Assembly: GCA_018242585.1 (NCBI GenBank)
Contig: JAFEBQ010000034.1
Span: forward strand, 201-36,038
Source of the DNA: Planctomycetota bacterium
Lineage (GTDB): Bacteria; Planctomycetota; Planctomycetia; Pirellulales; PNKZ01
Direction of reading: 5' to 3'
DNA: 35,838 nucleotides
The notes beneath the pieces are model-generated. The model ran no database searches, was not told where the DNA came from, and saw only the letters and a program-made list of their open reading frames with translations. Positions 7,642 through 16,041 of the stretch are shown here, piece by piece. The stretch's first letter is position 1; the number at the start of each line of letters is the position of its first letter. The position numbers and the translations under genes were made by a program.

Positions 7642-8229
7642 CTACAACGTCCCCTTCGTGCTCGGCACGCCGGTCATGCGCGGGTCGGCTTCCACCGCCA
7701 TTCGCAGCGCCCGGGCCGTCGCCTTGAAGATCGCTTCGGCAATGTGGTGGCTGTTGCGGCCGTGGTGCAGCACGACGTGCAAGTTGCACAAGGCGTTCGC
7801 CGCCACGGCTTGCCAAAAGTCCTCGACCAGTTCGCTATCGAAATCGCCGATCTTCTGGGCCGGAATCGGGGCCTGGAATACCAAGTAATAGCGCCCGCTC
7901 AGATCGATGGCCGTGGTGACCAGCGTCTCTTCCATGGGGAGCGTGAAGTGTCCATAGCGGCGAATGCCCGCCTTGTCCCCCAGCGCCGTGCGCAGGCACT
8001 GACCGATGCTAATGCCGACATCTTCGACCGTGTGATGCGCGTCGACGTGCAGATCGCCCAGGCACTTCACCGTCAGGTCAATCGCCGAGTGCTTGGCCAG
8101 CAGCGTCAGCATGTGATCGAAGAAGCCCACGCCAGTCGACACGTTCGCCACGCCAGCGCCGTCGAGATTCAATTCGACGACGACGTCGGTTTCGGCGGTC
8201 TTGCGAGCGATGCGGGCAGTGCGTGACAT
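7642..8229 (-). CDS. hisB: Imidazoleglycerol-phosphate dehydratase
   Basis: This enzyme dehydrates imidazole glycerol phosphate in histidine synthesis. At 195 residues it is the monofunctional form, without the histidinol-phosphatase domain of E. coli HisB. Metal-binding motifs are clear: [20 protein letters not shown] and [16 protein letters not shown]. Its ATG is at 8227-8229. It follows hisC on the same strand after a 137-nt gap that contains a hairpin. Confidence 0.96.
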   Translation of the reverse strand: MSRTARIARKTAETDVVVELNLDGAGVANVSTGVGFFDHMLTLLAKHSAIDLTVKCLGDLHVDAHHTVEDVGISIGQCLRTALGDKAGIRRYGHFTLPMEETLVTTAIDLSGRYYLVFQAPIPAQKIGDFDSELVEDFWQAVAANALCNLHVVLHHGRNSHHIAEAIFKATARALRMAVEADPRMTGVPSTKGTL

Positions 8230-8273
8230 GCTTTGATCAGTGAATGCTAAACGCGGAGTTCATCGTTGGGTGC

Positions 8274-8296
8274 CACTGGTGGCTCGTCCACAAGTG
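8274..8296. repeat. Hairpin in the hisC-hisB gap
   Basis: CACTGGTGG (8274-8282) pairs with CCACAAGTG (8288-8296) with one mismatch and a 5-nt loop CTCGT. There is no T tract. It may be a dispersed palindromic element. Confidence 0.5.
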
Positions 8297-8366
8297 CGAG
8301 GCGCGCATGGCGCGGACCTCAGCGCAATTACGACACTACTATGGTAGCTCTTTTTCCCGGCCGGTC

Positions 8367-9422
8367 CTATGGCCGAGCGAGCACTTCGCCGAGCAAGGCC
8401 AGGCAGGCGTCGTTCTGTTCATCGCTGCCGACCGAGATTCGCAGGCCGTCGCCATAGCCCGCGTAGTTCATATAGCGAACCAGCACGCGCTGGGCCTTGA
8501 GCGCTTCGTAAAGCGACTTTGCCGGTCGTGACGGATGTACGGCCCAGACGAAGTTCGATTGCGAGTCGAGCGCGACGAAGCCCAGCCGGCGCAGGCCCTC
8601 GGTCAGTCGCGCGCGCGAGGCGATGACCTTGGCACGATTGGCGTGCAACCAGGCCTGATCGTCGATCGCCGCCGTGGCTGCCGCGATCGACAACGCGTCG
8701 CAGTTGTACGAGTCCTTCAACTTGGCCAGGTTGGCGACGATATGCGGCTGGGCCACCAGAAAGCCGAACCTCAGCCCGGCTAGCGCGTACGACTTGCTCA
8801 GCGTGCGTGTGACGATCACCTTGTCACACTCGCGCACCAGTGACACGCAATTCGTTTCGGCAAAGTCGGCGTACGCTTCGTCGACGATCAACGGGCACGG
8901 CAACCGCTGCGCGATCTCGAGCACCCGCGCCGGCGCGAGGATCGTTCCCGACGGGCTGTTCGGGTTGGGCAGGAACGCGAGCTTCAATCGCGCATCGGCC
9001 GCGGTGAATCGCTCGTCCAAGTCCCAGTCGCTGGTGAACGGGACTTCCTGGCTCTCGGCCCCCTGAATGGCGGCCAACGCGCGATAGAGGATGTAGCTCG
9101 GCGTGGGGAGCCGCAGCAGTTGCCCTTGGCCGACGAAGCCGCGCGTGAGCATGGTCAGGATTTCGTCGCTGCCGTTGCCACACAAGATCCAATCGGCCGA
9201 CACCCCCAACACCTCGCCGGCGCGCTGGCGAAACGTGTTGGCCATCGGGTCCGGATAGCGCTCCAGCCCGGCCGTCGCCTTGGCCACGATCGCTTGCACC
9301 ACGGCCGGCGAACACGGGTAGGGGTTCTCGTTCGTGTTCAGCTTGATGAACTTCCCGCCTTGTGGCTGCTCGCCCGGCATATAGGCGGACATCTGCTCGA
9401 TTTCAGGGCGGAAATAAGTCAT
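8367..9422 (-). CDS. hisC: Histidinol-phosphate aminotransferase
   Basis: This PLP-dependent class II aminotransferase makes histidinol phosphate. It has 351 residues, the usual size. KLNTNENPYP lies near residues 27-36, CGNGSDEI binds the cofactor phosphate region, DEAYADF holds Asp181, and the Schiff-base lysine is Lys210 in TRTLSKSYALAGLRFG. Its ATG is at 9420-9422. hisB lies downstream on the same strand. Confidence 0.94.
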   Translation of the reverse strand: MTYFRPEIEQMSAYMPGEQPQGGKFIKLNTNENPYPCSPAVVQAIVAKATAGLERYPDPMANTFRQRAGEVLGVSADWILCGNGSDEILTMLTRGFVGQGQLLRLPTPSYILYRALAAIQGAESQEVPFTSDWDLDERFTAADARLKLAFLPNPNSPSGTILAPARVLEIAQRLPCPLIVDEAYADFAETNCVSLVRECDKVIVTRTLSKSYALAGLRFGFLVAQPHIVANLAKLKDSYNCDALSIAAATAAIDDQAWLHANRAKVIASRARLTEGLRRLGFVALDSQSNFVWAVHPSRPAKSLYEALKAQRVLVRYMNYAGYGDGLRISVGSDEQNDACLALLGEVLARP

Positions 9423-9585
9423 GGTACTCGCGTACTGGCGACAGGATGGGGCGTAACACGGTCGGTCTCGCGTTCGCGACCGACAAGGGATTGATCGTAG
9501 TCCAGACGCCCAAACCGCTCAACCGCCCGGCGCGCGTTCAGGTTCCCACATCTCGCCCGCAATGTTATGGTTTGCTTGCCGCGCG

Positions 9586-9620
9586 ACTCTCTAATCCCTA
9601 GCCCCTAGTCTCTCTTCTCC
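9586..9620 (+). repeat. CCCTAGCCCCTAG short-period tract upstream of the OPT gene
   Basis: The pyrimidine-rich tract contains CCCTAGCCCCTAGTC. A similar tract (CTAGCCCC, CCCTAGCCCC) lies at 28425-28456, right before another start codon. These are single-arm examples of the short-period intergenic repeats. Confidence 0.6.
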
Positions 9621-9637
9621 CCCCAGGACGCCTCGCG

Positions 9638-11683
9638 ATGAGTCCAGGTTCGCCCGAATCGTTTCATCCCAACATGATTCCGCCGGGAATGAACCCGTAC
9701 CAGTCGCCGCCGCCCTCCGCACCGACGGTGCCCGAGTCGGCCGCGGATGAGGATCCGTCGCATGTCTGGCTGCGCGAGGTCTATCAAGGGGACCACGTGC
9801 CGCAGCTTACCCTGCGCGCGATTATCACGGGTATGTTGATCGGCGGCGTGATGTCGATCTCGAACTTGTATGTCGGCTTGAAAACCGGCTGGGGCCTGGG
9901 CGTCACGATCACAGCCTCGATTATCGCCTATGCCGTGTTCCGCTCGCTCGAAGCGGTCATCCCCGCCGTGCGCCGCTCGCCATTCAGCATTCTCGAGAAC
10001 TACACAATGTCCAGCGCCGCCAGCGCGGCCGGCTATATGTCGAGCGCCGGGCTGGTGTCGGCGATCCCGGCGTTGTTTCTTGCCAATGGCCGGCAATTGC
10101 TCTGGTGGGAGTTGATGCTCTGGCTCGGCTCGCTATCGACGCTGGGCGTGTTCATGGCCGTGCCGCTGAAGCGGCAATTGATCAACCTGGAAAAGCTTCC
10201 CTTCCCCTCGGGCATCGCCACGGCCGAGACATTGCAGGCCATGCACTCGTCGGGGGCTGCGGCACTGAGCAAAGCCCGCTCGCTGTTCGCCGGCGCGCTG
10301 CTGGGCGCGGTGGTTGGCATCTGGACCGGTGTCGAGCAGATCGTCACGTTTTTGAAGAACGTCGCCAAATGGGAAATCGACCCCTCGTGGACCGAGTGGC
10401 CCTGGAAGCTCCCCGACGCCATTCCCTTGCTGCCAGGGCGCGGCTACACCGCAACGCTGGCCGAGAGGACCGGCGTGAACCTTGACTGGCTCAGTCGCGC
10501 GCAAGAAGCCACCGAGCAGTGGCTGACGAAATACACCTTTGGCTTCGAAGGCTCGCTGGTCATGGTTGCGGCCGGGGCGATCATGGGCATCCGCGTTGGC
10601 ATCTCCCTCTTACTCGGCACCATTTTATTCTGGGGCGTCTTGGGCCCTTGGCTGCTGGAGCAGGGGTACGCCAAGCCGGGCTATCGCGGGATCCTGACGT
10701 GGATCGTCTGGCCGTCAACGATGCTAATGGTCTCGTCGAGCCTGATGTCGTTCGCCCTGCGCTGGAAGACCATTCTCAAGGCCCTGAGCGGCTTCCGCGG
10801 CATGGTCAAGGGGAGCGACGGTAAGCACGATCCGCTGGTCGACATCGAAGTCCCCACCTCCTGGTTCGTCGTCGGCACCCTCGTTGCCGGCACCTCCTGT
10901 GTGATTATCGGGCACTGGCGGTTTGAGATCACCTGGTGGATGGGCATTCTGGCGGTGTTGATGACGTTTGCCTTGTCGCTGGTCGCGGCGCGAGCCACGG
11001 GCGAAACCGACGTCACGCCCATCGGCGCGCTGGGCAAGATCACCCAGTTGATGTACGGCGTCATCGCGCCGTCGAACTTGACGACCAACCTGATGACTGC
11101 GTGCATCACCTCGGGTGCGGCATCCCATTCGGCCGACTTGCTCACTGACCTGAAGAGCGGCTATCTGCTCGGCGGCAATCCGCGCAAGCAGCTTATTTCG
11201 CAATTGTGCGGCGTGCTGGCCGGCACGTTGGTCTGTGTGCCGGTCTATCAGATCTTGGTCAAGCCCGAGCAACTCGTCTCGGGCGAGCTGGCGGCGCCGG
11301 CGGCGCGGGCCTGGCAAGCGGTGGCCGAGCTATTAAAAGATGGTCTCGAGAAGCTTCCGCCCTACACCGGCTGGGCGATGGTCATCGCGGCCATCGTCGG
11401 CGTGGTGATTACGCTGGCCGAGGAGTTCGCGCCGCCGAGCGTCAAGCGATTCTTCCCGTCGGCCACAGGACTGGGGCTGGCCGGCGTGATCCCGGCCTTC
11501 AACTCGATCATGATGACGATCGGCGCGGTCATTGCCTGGCTGATCGCCAAGCGCCGGCCTGACCTGGACGAGAAATACACGATCAGCACTTCGTCAGGCA
11601 TGATCGCCGGCCAGACATTGGTGGCCGTCGGGCTCATCCTGCTGGCCGAAGGCTCAGGGCTGCTGGCCAGCTTTTGGCAATAG
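9638..11683 (+). CDS. OPT family oligopeptide/metal transporter
   Basis: This 681-residue integral membrane protein has a hydrophilic Pro/Ser-rich N-terminus (about 45 residues) and then many membrane helices. Recognisable OPT segments are SNLYVGLKTGWGLGVTITAS near the first helices, NLEKLPFPSGIATAETLQAM in the middle, and a C-terminal GLGLAGVIPAFNSIMMTIGA. Family members move oligopeptides or metal chelates with protons. The substrate here is unknown. It starts at ATG 9638 with AGGA about 10 nt upstream. It stands alone, between hisC (divergent) and an oxidoreductase. Confidence 0.9.
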   Translation: MSPGSPESFHPNMIPPGMNPYQSPPPSAPTVPESAADEDPSHVWLREVYQGDHVPQLTLRAIITGMLIGGVMSISNLYVGLKTGWGLGVTITASIIAYAVFRSLEAVIPAVRRSPFSILENYTMSSAASAAGYMSSAGLVSAIPALFLANGRQLLWWELMLWLGSLSTLGVFMAVPLKRQLINLEKLPFPSGIATAETLQAMHSSGAAALSKARSLFAGALLGAVVGIWTGVEQIVTFLKNVAKWEIDPSWTEWPWKLPDAIPLLPGRGYTATLAERTGVNLDWLSRAQEATEQWLTKYTFGFEGSLVMVAAGAIMGIRVGISLLLGTILFWGVLGPWLLEQGYAKPGYRGILTWIVWPSTMLMVSSSLMSFALRWKTILKALSGFRGMVKGSDGKHDPLVDIEVPTSWFVVGTLVAGTSCVIIGHWRFEITWWMGILAVLMTFALSLVAARATGETDVTPIGALGKITQLMYGVIAPSNLTTNLMTACITSGAASHSADLLTDLKSGYLLGGNPRKQLISQLCGVLAGTLVCVPVYQILVKPEQLVSGELAAPAARAWQAVAELLKDGLEKLPPYTGWAMVIAAIVGVVITLAEEFAPPSVKRFFPSATGLGLAGVIPAFNSIMMTIGAVIAWLIAKRRPDLDEKYTISTSSGMIAGQTLVAVGLILLAEGSGLLASFWQ

Positions 11684-11990
11684 TCCGCGAGTAAGCTGCT
11701 GGTAGGGTGCTAAAGCCCAGCCATGCGTCATTCCCGCGCAGGCGGGAATCTAGTGGAAAGACATTGCCCTAGATTCCCGCCTGCGCGGGAATGACGGCTA
11801 ACAGGGGGCGCGAGTATTTCGACCCGTCCCACGATTCGCCTGCGATCCTCGCCACGCCAAAAAAGTTCGCGTTCCCCCTTGGCCCGGGTACAATGAGACC
11901 GCTCGCTCGGCGGCTTGGCCCCTAGCGCCGCGCCGGCGAGTTCCCGCCTGTCCAACATACCCACCTTGTGCCTTGCAGGAGATTTCGGCC
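11684..11990. other. Intergenic region with dRS3-like inverted repeat
   Basis: About 307 bases lie between the OPT gene and the oxidoreductase. Apart from the inverted repeat (11726-11796) and the ribosome binding site of the next gene (AGGAG, 11977-11981), I see nothing definite. Confidence 0.6.
11726..11796. repeat. 28-bp perfect inverted repeat with ATTCCC-N8-GGGAAT cores
   Basis: Arms 11726-11753 and 11769-11796 are exact reverse complements with a 15-nt spacer. Each arm itself holds ATTCCCGCGCAGGCGGGAAT, which has the ATTCCC-N8-GGGAAT layout known from neisserial dRS3 elements and similar repeats in many genomes. The hairpin could be folded as one long stem or as two small ones. Confidence 0.9.
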
Positions 11991-13310
11991 ATGTCGATCT
12001 CGCGTCGTCGCTTGTTGCAAACCGGGGCTGCCGCCACAGCTCTCAGCGCCATCAAACCTGTTGCTTCGCTCCGCGCGGCCGATGCGCCATCGCGCAAGGT
12101 CACCGTCGGTGTGATGGGGAACGGCGGCCGTGGCACCGAATTGGCCAAGCAGTTCGCCAAGCAAGCCGGAGTTGAGGTCGCCTACGTCTGCGATCCTGAC
12201 CGGCAGCGGGTGGAAAATTGCGCCAGCGAAGTGAACAAGGTTTCGGGCAAGGCGCCGCAAGCGGTGGCGAACTACAAGCAGATTCTCGATGACAAGCGCG
12301 TCGACGCCGTGGTGATCGCCACCCCGGACCATTGGCATGGGCCGGGGGCCATTTGGGCCTGCCAGGCTGGCAAGCACGTCTATGTCGAAAAGCCCGCCTG
12401 CCACAACCCGGCCGAAGGCGAGATGATGGTCGCCGCCGCCGACAAGTACAAGCGTCACGTCCAGCTCGGCACGCAGCGCCGCAGCATGGAGGGGATGCGC
12501 GAAGCGATCGAGCTGATCCGCGGCGGCGAGATCGGCCGCGTGCTGGTCGCACGCTGCCAATACTTCAGCCCGCGCGGGCCGATTGGGCCGCGCAAGCAGG
12601 GGCCCGTGCCCGAGGGCTTCGACTACAGCTTGTGGCAAGGCCCCGCGCCGGAACTGCCGTACGAAGATTTTCCGGAAGTGGCGGCCCAAAAGTTTCCGGC
12701 CAGCGCGCCGCAGTTCCATTACCAGTGGCACTGGTTCTGGCACTGGGGGACCGCCGAGGTGGGGAACAACGGCGTCCACATGATCGACCTCTGCCGTTGG
12801 GGGCTGGGGGTCGACTATCCGTCGCTGGTGTCGTGCATCGGCGGCCGCTACCGCTACCACGACTCGCAAGAGACGCCCGACACGAGCGTGGTCGAGATTC
12901 AGTGCGGCGACCAAATGATCGTCTGGGAACAGCGCAGTTGGACCCGCACGTTGCCCGGCGATCAGACCTACGAAGTCGCTTTCTACGGCGAGAAGGGCTC
13001 GCTGTTCTACAACGCCGGCAAGTACACCATCGTCGACCCGGCCGGCAAGACGGTGAAGGAAGGCAAAGGCTCGTCATCGGGCACGACCCACATCGAGAAC
13101 TTCCTGGCCGCCGTGCGCGAGGACGCCCCGTTGAACCAGCCGATCACCGAAGGGGTGAAGAGCACGCTGATGTGCCACTTGGCGAACATCTCGTATCGGA
13201 CTGGCCGGGCGATCACGCTCGATCCCAAGACGCATCGCATTGCCAACGATCCTGACGCGATGAAGTTGTGGAACCGCGAATACCGCGCGGGTTGGGAAGT
13301 GAAAGTGTGA
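11991..13310 (+). CDS. Tat-exported Gfo/Idh/MocA family oxidoreductase
   Basis: This 439-residue protein starts with a twin-arginine signal (SRRRLLQTGAAATALSA, residues 4-20) and so is predicted to be exported folded, with its cofactor. The Rossmann motif GNGGRG lies at 43-48, and the EKP motif typical of the family lies at 133-135 (YVEKPACHNP). A WHWFWHWG stretch and the C-terminal Gfo/Idh/MocA domain follow. Family members oxidise or reduce sugars and inositols using NAD(P). The actual substrate is unknown. ATG 11991 is preceded by GCAGGAGA. Planctomycetes carry many such exported paralogues; a second is at 29654-31000. Confidence 0.88.
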   Translation: MSISRRRLLQTGAAATALSAIKPVASLRAADAPSRKVTVGVMGNGGRGTELAKQFAKQAGVEVAYVCDPDRQRVENCASEVNKVSGKAPQAVANYKQILDDKRVDAVVIATPDHWHGPGAIWACQAGKHVYVEKPACHNPAEGEMMVAAADKYKRHVQLGTQRRSMEGMREAIELIRGGEIGRVLVARCQYFSPRGPIGPRKQGPVPEGFDYSLWQGPAPELPYEDFPEVAAQKFPASAPQFHYQWHWFWHWGTAEVGNNGVHMIDLCRWGLGVDYPSLVSCIGGRYRYHDSQETPDTSVVEIQCGDQMIVWEQRSWTRTLPGDQTYEVAFYGEKGSLFYNAGKYTIVDPAGKTVKEGKGSSSGTTHIENFLAAVREDAPLNQPITEGVKSTLMCHLANISYRTGRAITLDPKTHRIANDPDAMKLWNREYRAGWEVKV

Positions 13311-13316
13311 GGAAGA

Positions 13317-13348
13317 AGTTGCTGGTTGCGTGTTGCTAGTTGCTAGTG
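13317..13348 (+). repeat. Single arm of the AGTTGCT repeat after the oxidoreductase
   Basis: The tract AGTTGCTGGTTGCGTGTTGC with following AGTTGCTAGT begins 6 nt after the stop codon. No inverted partner is seen here; an ordinary terminator follows at once. Confidence 0.8.
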
Positions 13349-13361
13349 AAGATCAAAAGAG

Positions 13362-13388
13362 CCGGGGACGTCAGTCCCCGGTTTTTTT
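13362..13388 (+). terminator. Rho-independent terminator of the oxidoreductase gene
   Basis: The 8-bp stem CCGGGGAC/GTCCCCGG (13362-13369, 13374-13381) has loop GTCA, then seven T. It is textbook in form. Confidence 0.92.
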
Positions 13389-13400
13389 ATGCACACTTTA

Positions 13401-13423
13401 GCCCCCGGTCAATGACCGGGGGC
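13401..13423. repeat. 23-nt palindrome GCCCCCGGTCA-N-TGACCGGGGGC, copy 1
   Basis: Two 11-bp arms surround a single base. Together with flanking bases it is repeated in inverted orientation at 13537-13559. No T tract follows, so it is not an obvious terminator. Confidence 0.9.
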
Positions 13424-13536
13424 CTTGTGCATGGCAAAGGGTGCGCGTGCCGAAGCGAGTCGTGTATCGCAAACGCGATTCTTCCTCGTGCGCTGTGTTC
13501 ACGATCATTGCACTTTTCTCTTTCGCGCCATCGATG

Positions 13537-13559
13537 GCCCCCGGTCATTGACCGGGGGC
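13537..13559. repeat. 23-nt palindrome GCCCCCGGTCA-N-TGACCGGGGGC, copy 2
   Basis: This is the inverted partner of 13401-13423. About 28 bp (including flanking TTTA and C bases) are exact reverse complements between the two copies. The 113 nt between them show no open gene. Confidence 0.9.
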
Positions 13560-13610
13560 TAAAAGGAATGCAGCTCGATGACCAACGCTTCTCTGCCAAC
13601 ATTCCTCAAT

Positions 13611-13656
13611 CTCTCTGCTCCGTGCTCCTCTCCGCCCCTCTGTGTCTCCGTGGTTA
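13611..13656 (-). repeat. Single arm of the CACGGAG repeat family
   Basis: On the minus strand the tract reads CCACGGAGACACAGAGGGG and continues with GGAGCACGGAGCAGAGAG. The same family forms inverted pairs at 16396-16580, 29338-29541 and 31473-31679. Confidence 0.7.
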
Positions 13657-13732
13657 GTCCCCCGCAGAACCGGCATGAATCATACGCTTGGGGGCCGCAA
13701 AGCTTCGCCGACCGCGCTAACGCGCGATCTGT

Positions 13733-13762
13733 TTGACATCGCTCGCCGGTGTTTTCTATAAC
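13733..13762 (+). promoter_or_regulatory. Candidate sigma-70-type promoter for the DUF1501 gene
   Basis: TTGACA (13733-13738), an 18-nt spacer and TATAAC (13757-13762) give a strong match. The leader to the start codon would be about 205 nt, which is long, and no riboswitch was recognised in it. Confidence 0.6.
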
Positions 13763-13975
13763 GCCCCAGTAGACGACACGAGGGCCGCGCGCTACGCCAA
13801 GCGCTCGGCCGCGCAGGGCTGGCTTGACCCGTCGGCCCCTCGGTCGCTTTCGCCGAAATTGCTGCGCGCTCGTTGGTATTACAGCACGCCCCGCGCGTCC
13901 GCTCATTTGCGCTCGAAACGGTTCGAGCGCGTGGCACGCGTGGCCCGACGTATTTCGGTTTGGAAGGCGATTACC

Positions 13976-15361
13976 ATGCTTGTCATCCCTGGCGGCGTCA
14001 GCCGCGATCTGTGCGACGGTCTCACGCGGCGCGATCTGTTGCGCGTCGGCGGTTCGACCATCCTGGGCGTTTCGCTGGCCGAGCTGCTGCAATGGCAGGC
14101 CGCCAGCGCCGCGGTCACGCCGCGCGCCCCGTTGGCCCTGGAACAAATGCCGGGCTGGAATCGCGCCAAGAGCGTGATCCTGGTCTTTCTGCAGGGAGGC
14201 CCCAGTCACTTGGACCTGTGGGATCCCAAGGAGGACGCTCCCGACAACATTCGCAGCGTCTTTCGCTCGATCAGCACGAGCGCCTCGGGCGTGCGCGTGA
14301 CCGAGTTGTTGCCGCGCTTGGCCGCGGTGATGGATCGCGCGACGTTGGTGCGGTCGATGAGTTACACGCCGGCCGGAGGGCTGAACCACACGGCGGGCAT
14401 TTACCAACTGCTGACCGGCCACGCGGCCGATCGCGCCTCGACGGAGGAGCCAACGAAAAGCGGCGACGATCCGCACGTCGGTTCGCAGATTGCCCGGCTG
14501 AAACCAACCGACGACGCGCCGCCGTTCGTGATGATGCCCGGCCCGATCAATGTGGCCGACGCCGTGGGCATAAACCCGGCAGCCGGGCACCTGGGCCCGC
14601 GGTTCGAACCGCTCAGCTATTTTCCGCTTGACGGCATGAACTGGGGCGGCGCGTCGCTCGACAGCTTGGCGCGCGAGGCCGATCGGCGCGTCGAGCTCGG
14701 CGACTTCAGCAGCTATTACCAACAAGCCTTGTCGCTGCTTGTCTCGGGTGCCGCGCGGAGCGCGTTTGACCTGGCGCAAGAGCCGGCCGACACGCTCGAC
14801 CGTTACGGCCGCAATCCGTTCGGGCAAAGCTGCCTGCTGGCCCGGCGGTTGATCGAGGCCGGCACGCGGTTCGTCGAGGTGAACTGGCCCAAGGTAGCCG
14901 GCAGCGAACGGCATTCGTTCGACGCTCACGTCGGCTTGTCCAAGCGGATGCGCGACCAGGCCGGCCCGATGCTCGACGCCGGGTTGGCGACGTTGATCGC
15001 CGATCTGGACGAGCGCGGCCTGTTGGATGAGACCCTGGTTGTGGCGGTGGGTGAGTTCGGCCGCAGCCCGCGGCGCGGCGTCAGCACCTCGGGGCTGGGC
15101 AATAGCGATGACGGCCGCGACCACTGGCCGTACTGCTACACGGCGCTGTTGGCCGGGGCTGGTGTGCAGCGGGGGGGGCTGATCGGCGCGAGCGACGCCA
15201 CTGGCAGCATTCCCGTTGACCGGCCGGTTCATCCGACCGAGTTGCTGGCCACGATCTACCACGCGGTGGGTATTCGTCCCGACGCGCGGGTGCCCGATCG
15301 GCGTCAGCAAATGCGACGCTTGGTCGACGCCCAGCCGGTCGTGGAATTGTTTGGTTCTTGA
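13976..15361 (+). CDS. Tat-exported DUF1501 domain protein
   Basis: This 461-residue DUF1501 protein belongs to a sulfatase-like family abundant in planctomycetes and of unknown biochemical role. A twin-arginine signal lies at about 17-40 (TRRDLLRVGGSTILGVSLAE). Family segments include SVILVFLQGGPSHLDLWDPK, the HTAGIYQLLTGH region, SFDAHVG, and VAVGEFGRSPR with a nearby DGRDHWPYC. The Asp and His residues in these segments recall metal-binding residues of alkaline-phosphatase-like folds. I chose ATG 13976, which follows GGAAGG by 8 nt. The upstream open frame is leader DNA. Elsewhere such genes often pair with DUF1549/cytochrome genes, but no partner is present here. Confidence 0.88.
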   Translation: MLVIPGGVSRDLCDGLTRRDLLRVGGSTILGVSLAELLQWQAASAAVTPRAPLALEQMPGWNRAKSVILVFLQGGPSHLDLWDPKEDAPDNIRSVFRSISTSASGVRVTELLPRLAAVMDRATLVRSMSYTPAGGLNHTAGIYQLLTGHAADRASTEEPTKSGDDPHVGSQIARLKPTDDAPPFVMMPGPINVADAVGINPAAGHLGPRFEPLSYFPLDGMNWGGASLDSLAREADRRVELGDFSSYYQQALSLLVSGAARSAFDLAQEPADTLDRYGRNPFGQSCLLARRLIEAGTRFVEVNWPKVAGSERHSFDAHVGLSKRMRDQAGPMLDAGLATLIADLDERGLLDETLVVAVGEFGRSPRRGVSTSGLGNSDDGRDHWPYCYTALLAGAGVQRGGLIGASDATGSIPVDRPVHPTELLATIYHAVGIRPDARVPDRRQQMRRLVDAQPVVELFGS

Positions 15362-15393
15362 TGTAGCGGTTGCAACGCCGGGCAGCCAACACG

Positions 15394-15423
15394 AGCCCAG
15401 GGGCGCGAGTCCCTGGGCTTTTT
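15394..15423 (+). terminator. Rho-independent terminator of the DUF1501 gene
   Basis: The stem AGCCCAGGG/CCCTGGGCT (15394-15402, 15411-15419) has an 8-nt loop and a T run. It shares the CCCAGGG stem with the terminators at 2867 and 5518, but the loop differs. Confidence 0.88.
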
Positions 15424-15477
15424 GGTTGACATTTTTCGGGTGTGTGCCCAGCATGTGTCGGCGCTCGCGCTAGCCGG

Positions 15478-15483
15478 TATAAT
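15478..15483 (+). promoter_or_regulatory. Perfect -10 hexamer TATAAT
   Basis: A consensus TATAAT sits in GC-rich DNA between the DUF1501 gene and the FlgM-like gene. There is no good -35 at 16-18 nt; the nearest is TGTCGG. Transcription would start near 15490 and would produce the candidate RNA 15490-15595. Confidence 0.45.
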
Positions 15484-15489
15484 CGGGGC

Positions 15490-15595
15490 AACCGAGCCGC
15501 GCGGGGCTTGAGCCGGAGTTGTGACGGACACACATTCGGCTCAGCAGTCACGTACGGCATGCCAGCATATTGAGGCACAGCCGCCTGGCATTTTT
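15490..15595 (+). ncRNA. Candidate small RNA or attenuated leader
   Basis: The tract starts about 7 nt after a perfect TATAAT. A hairpin TGAGCCG (15509-15515) with CGGCTCA (15537-15543) is followed by ATGCCAG (15559-15565) pairing with CTGGCAT (15585-15591), then a run of five T. This looks like promoter, structured body and weak terminator. It matches no RNA family I know. It lies 68 nt upstream of the FlgM-like gene, so it could be that gene's attenuated leader or an independent small RNA. Confidence 0.35.
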
Positions 15596-15662
15596 GCCGA
15601 CCTAGATTTGGACAGCCGGCAGCGCTGAACGTGCAAACGCTCGCTGCGGCCCACGCCCAAGG

Positions 15663-15926
15663 TTGTTTGTCGCATCATCTGGATTGTCTCTGTCGGGAGC
15701 TGTGCGTCCGTTGGGTTACACGATCGTGAATCATCGCCGCCAAGAAACCGCCGCACAGCGCGCCGCACGCGTGGCGGAAATCCGTCGTCAAATCGCCACG
15801 GGCGAATACGAGACGTCCGAGCGCATGTCGCAGGCGGTTGACGCCTTGCTCGAACGATTGCTGCCGGTCGATCGGCACGCCGGCCTGCGTCGCCGGGCGC
15901 TGCGGAGCGAGCCTCCGCAAATCTAA
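15663..15926 (+). CDS. FlgM-like small protein (possible anti-sigma-28 factor)
   Basis: A small ORF whose C-terminal half reads RAARVAEIRRQIATGEYETS followed by ERMSQAVDALLERLL. This resembles the helix pair of FlgM, which holds the flagellar sigma factor in check. The N-terminal part is not family-like. The start is uncertain: TTG 15663 gives 87 residues, while TTG 15711 or GTG 15726 would give shorter proteins, and only GGGAG at 15695-15699 resembles a ribosome binding site. No flagellar genes lie nearby. The protein is too short and basic to be sure of its function. Confidence 0.45.
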   Translation: MFVASSGLSLSGAVRPLGYTIVNHRRQETAAQRAARVAEIRRQIATGEYETSERMSQAVDALLERLLPVDRHAGLRRRALRSEPPQI

Positions 15927-16041
15927 TGCCGCGGTTCGCGCGGCACAGGCGCGCTCTTTAATGTTTTTCGCGCGCACGACCTTTCGGAGAATTCGCGCGA
16001 ATTTCTTGGCCGATCCAGGGCACTCGTGCGTACTATGTTTG

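Noticed and set aside
13559..15454. Long minus-strand open frame of 631 codons
   Set aside because: It lies opposite the DUF1501 gene, has no family motif and has the Arg/Gln/Ala-rich composition typical of antisense frames in high-GC genes.
15484..15662. Cyclic-di-GMP riboswitch before the FlgM-like gene
   Set aside because: A motility link made this tempting, but the conserved GEMM segments such as ACGCAAAGCC are absent.
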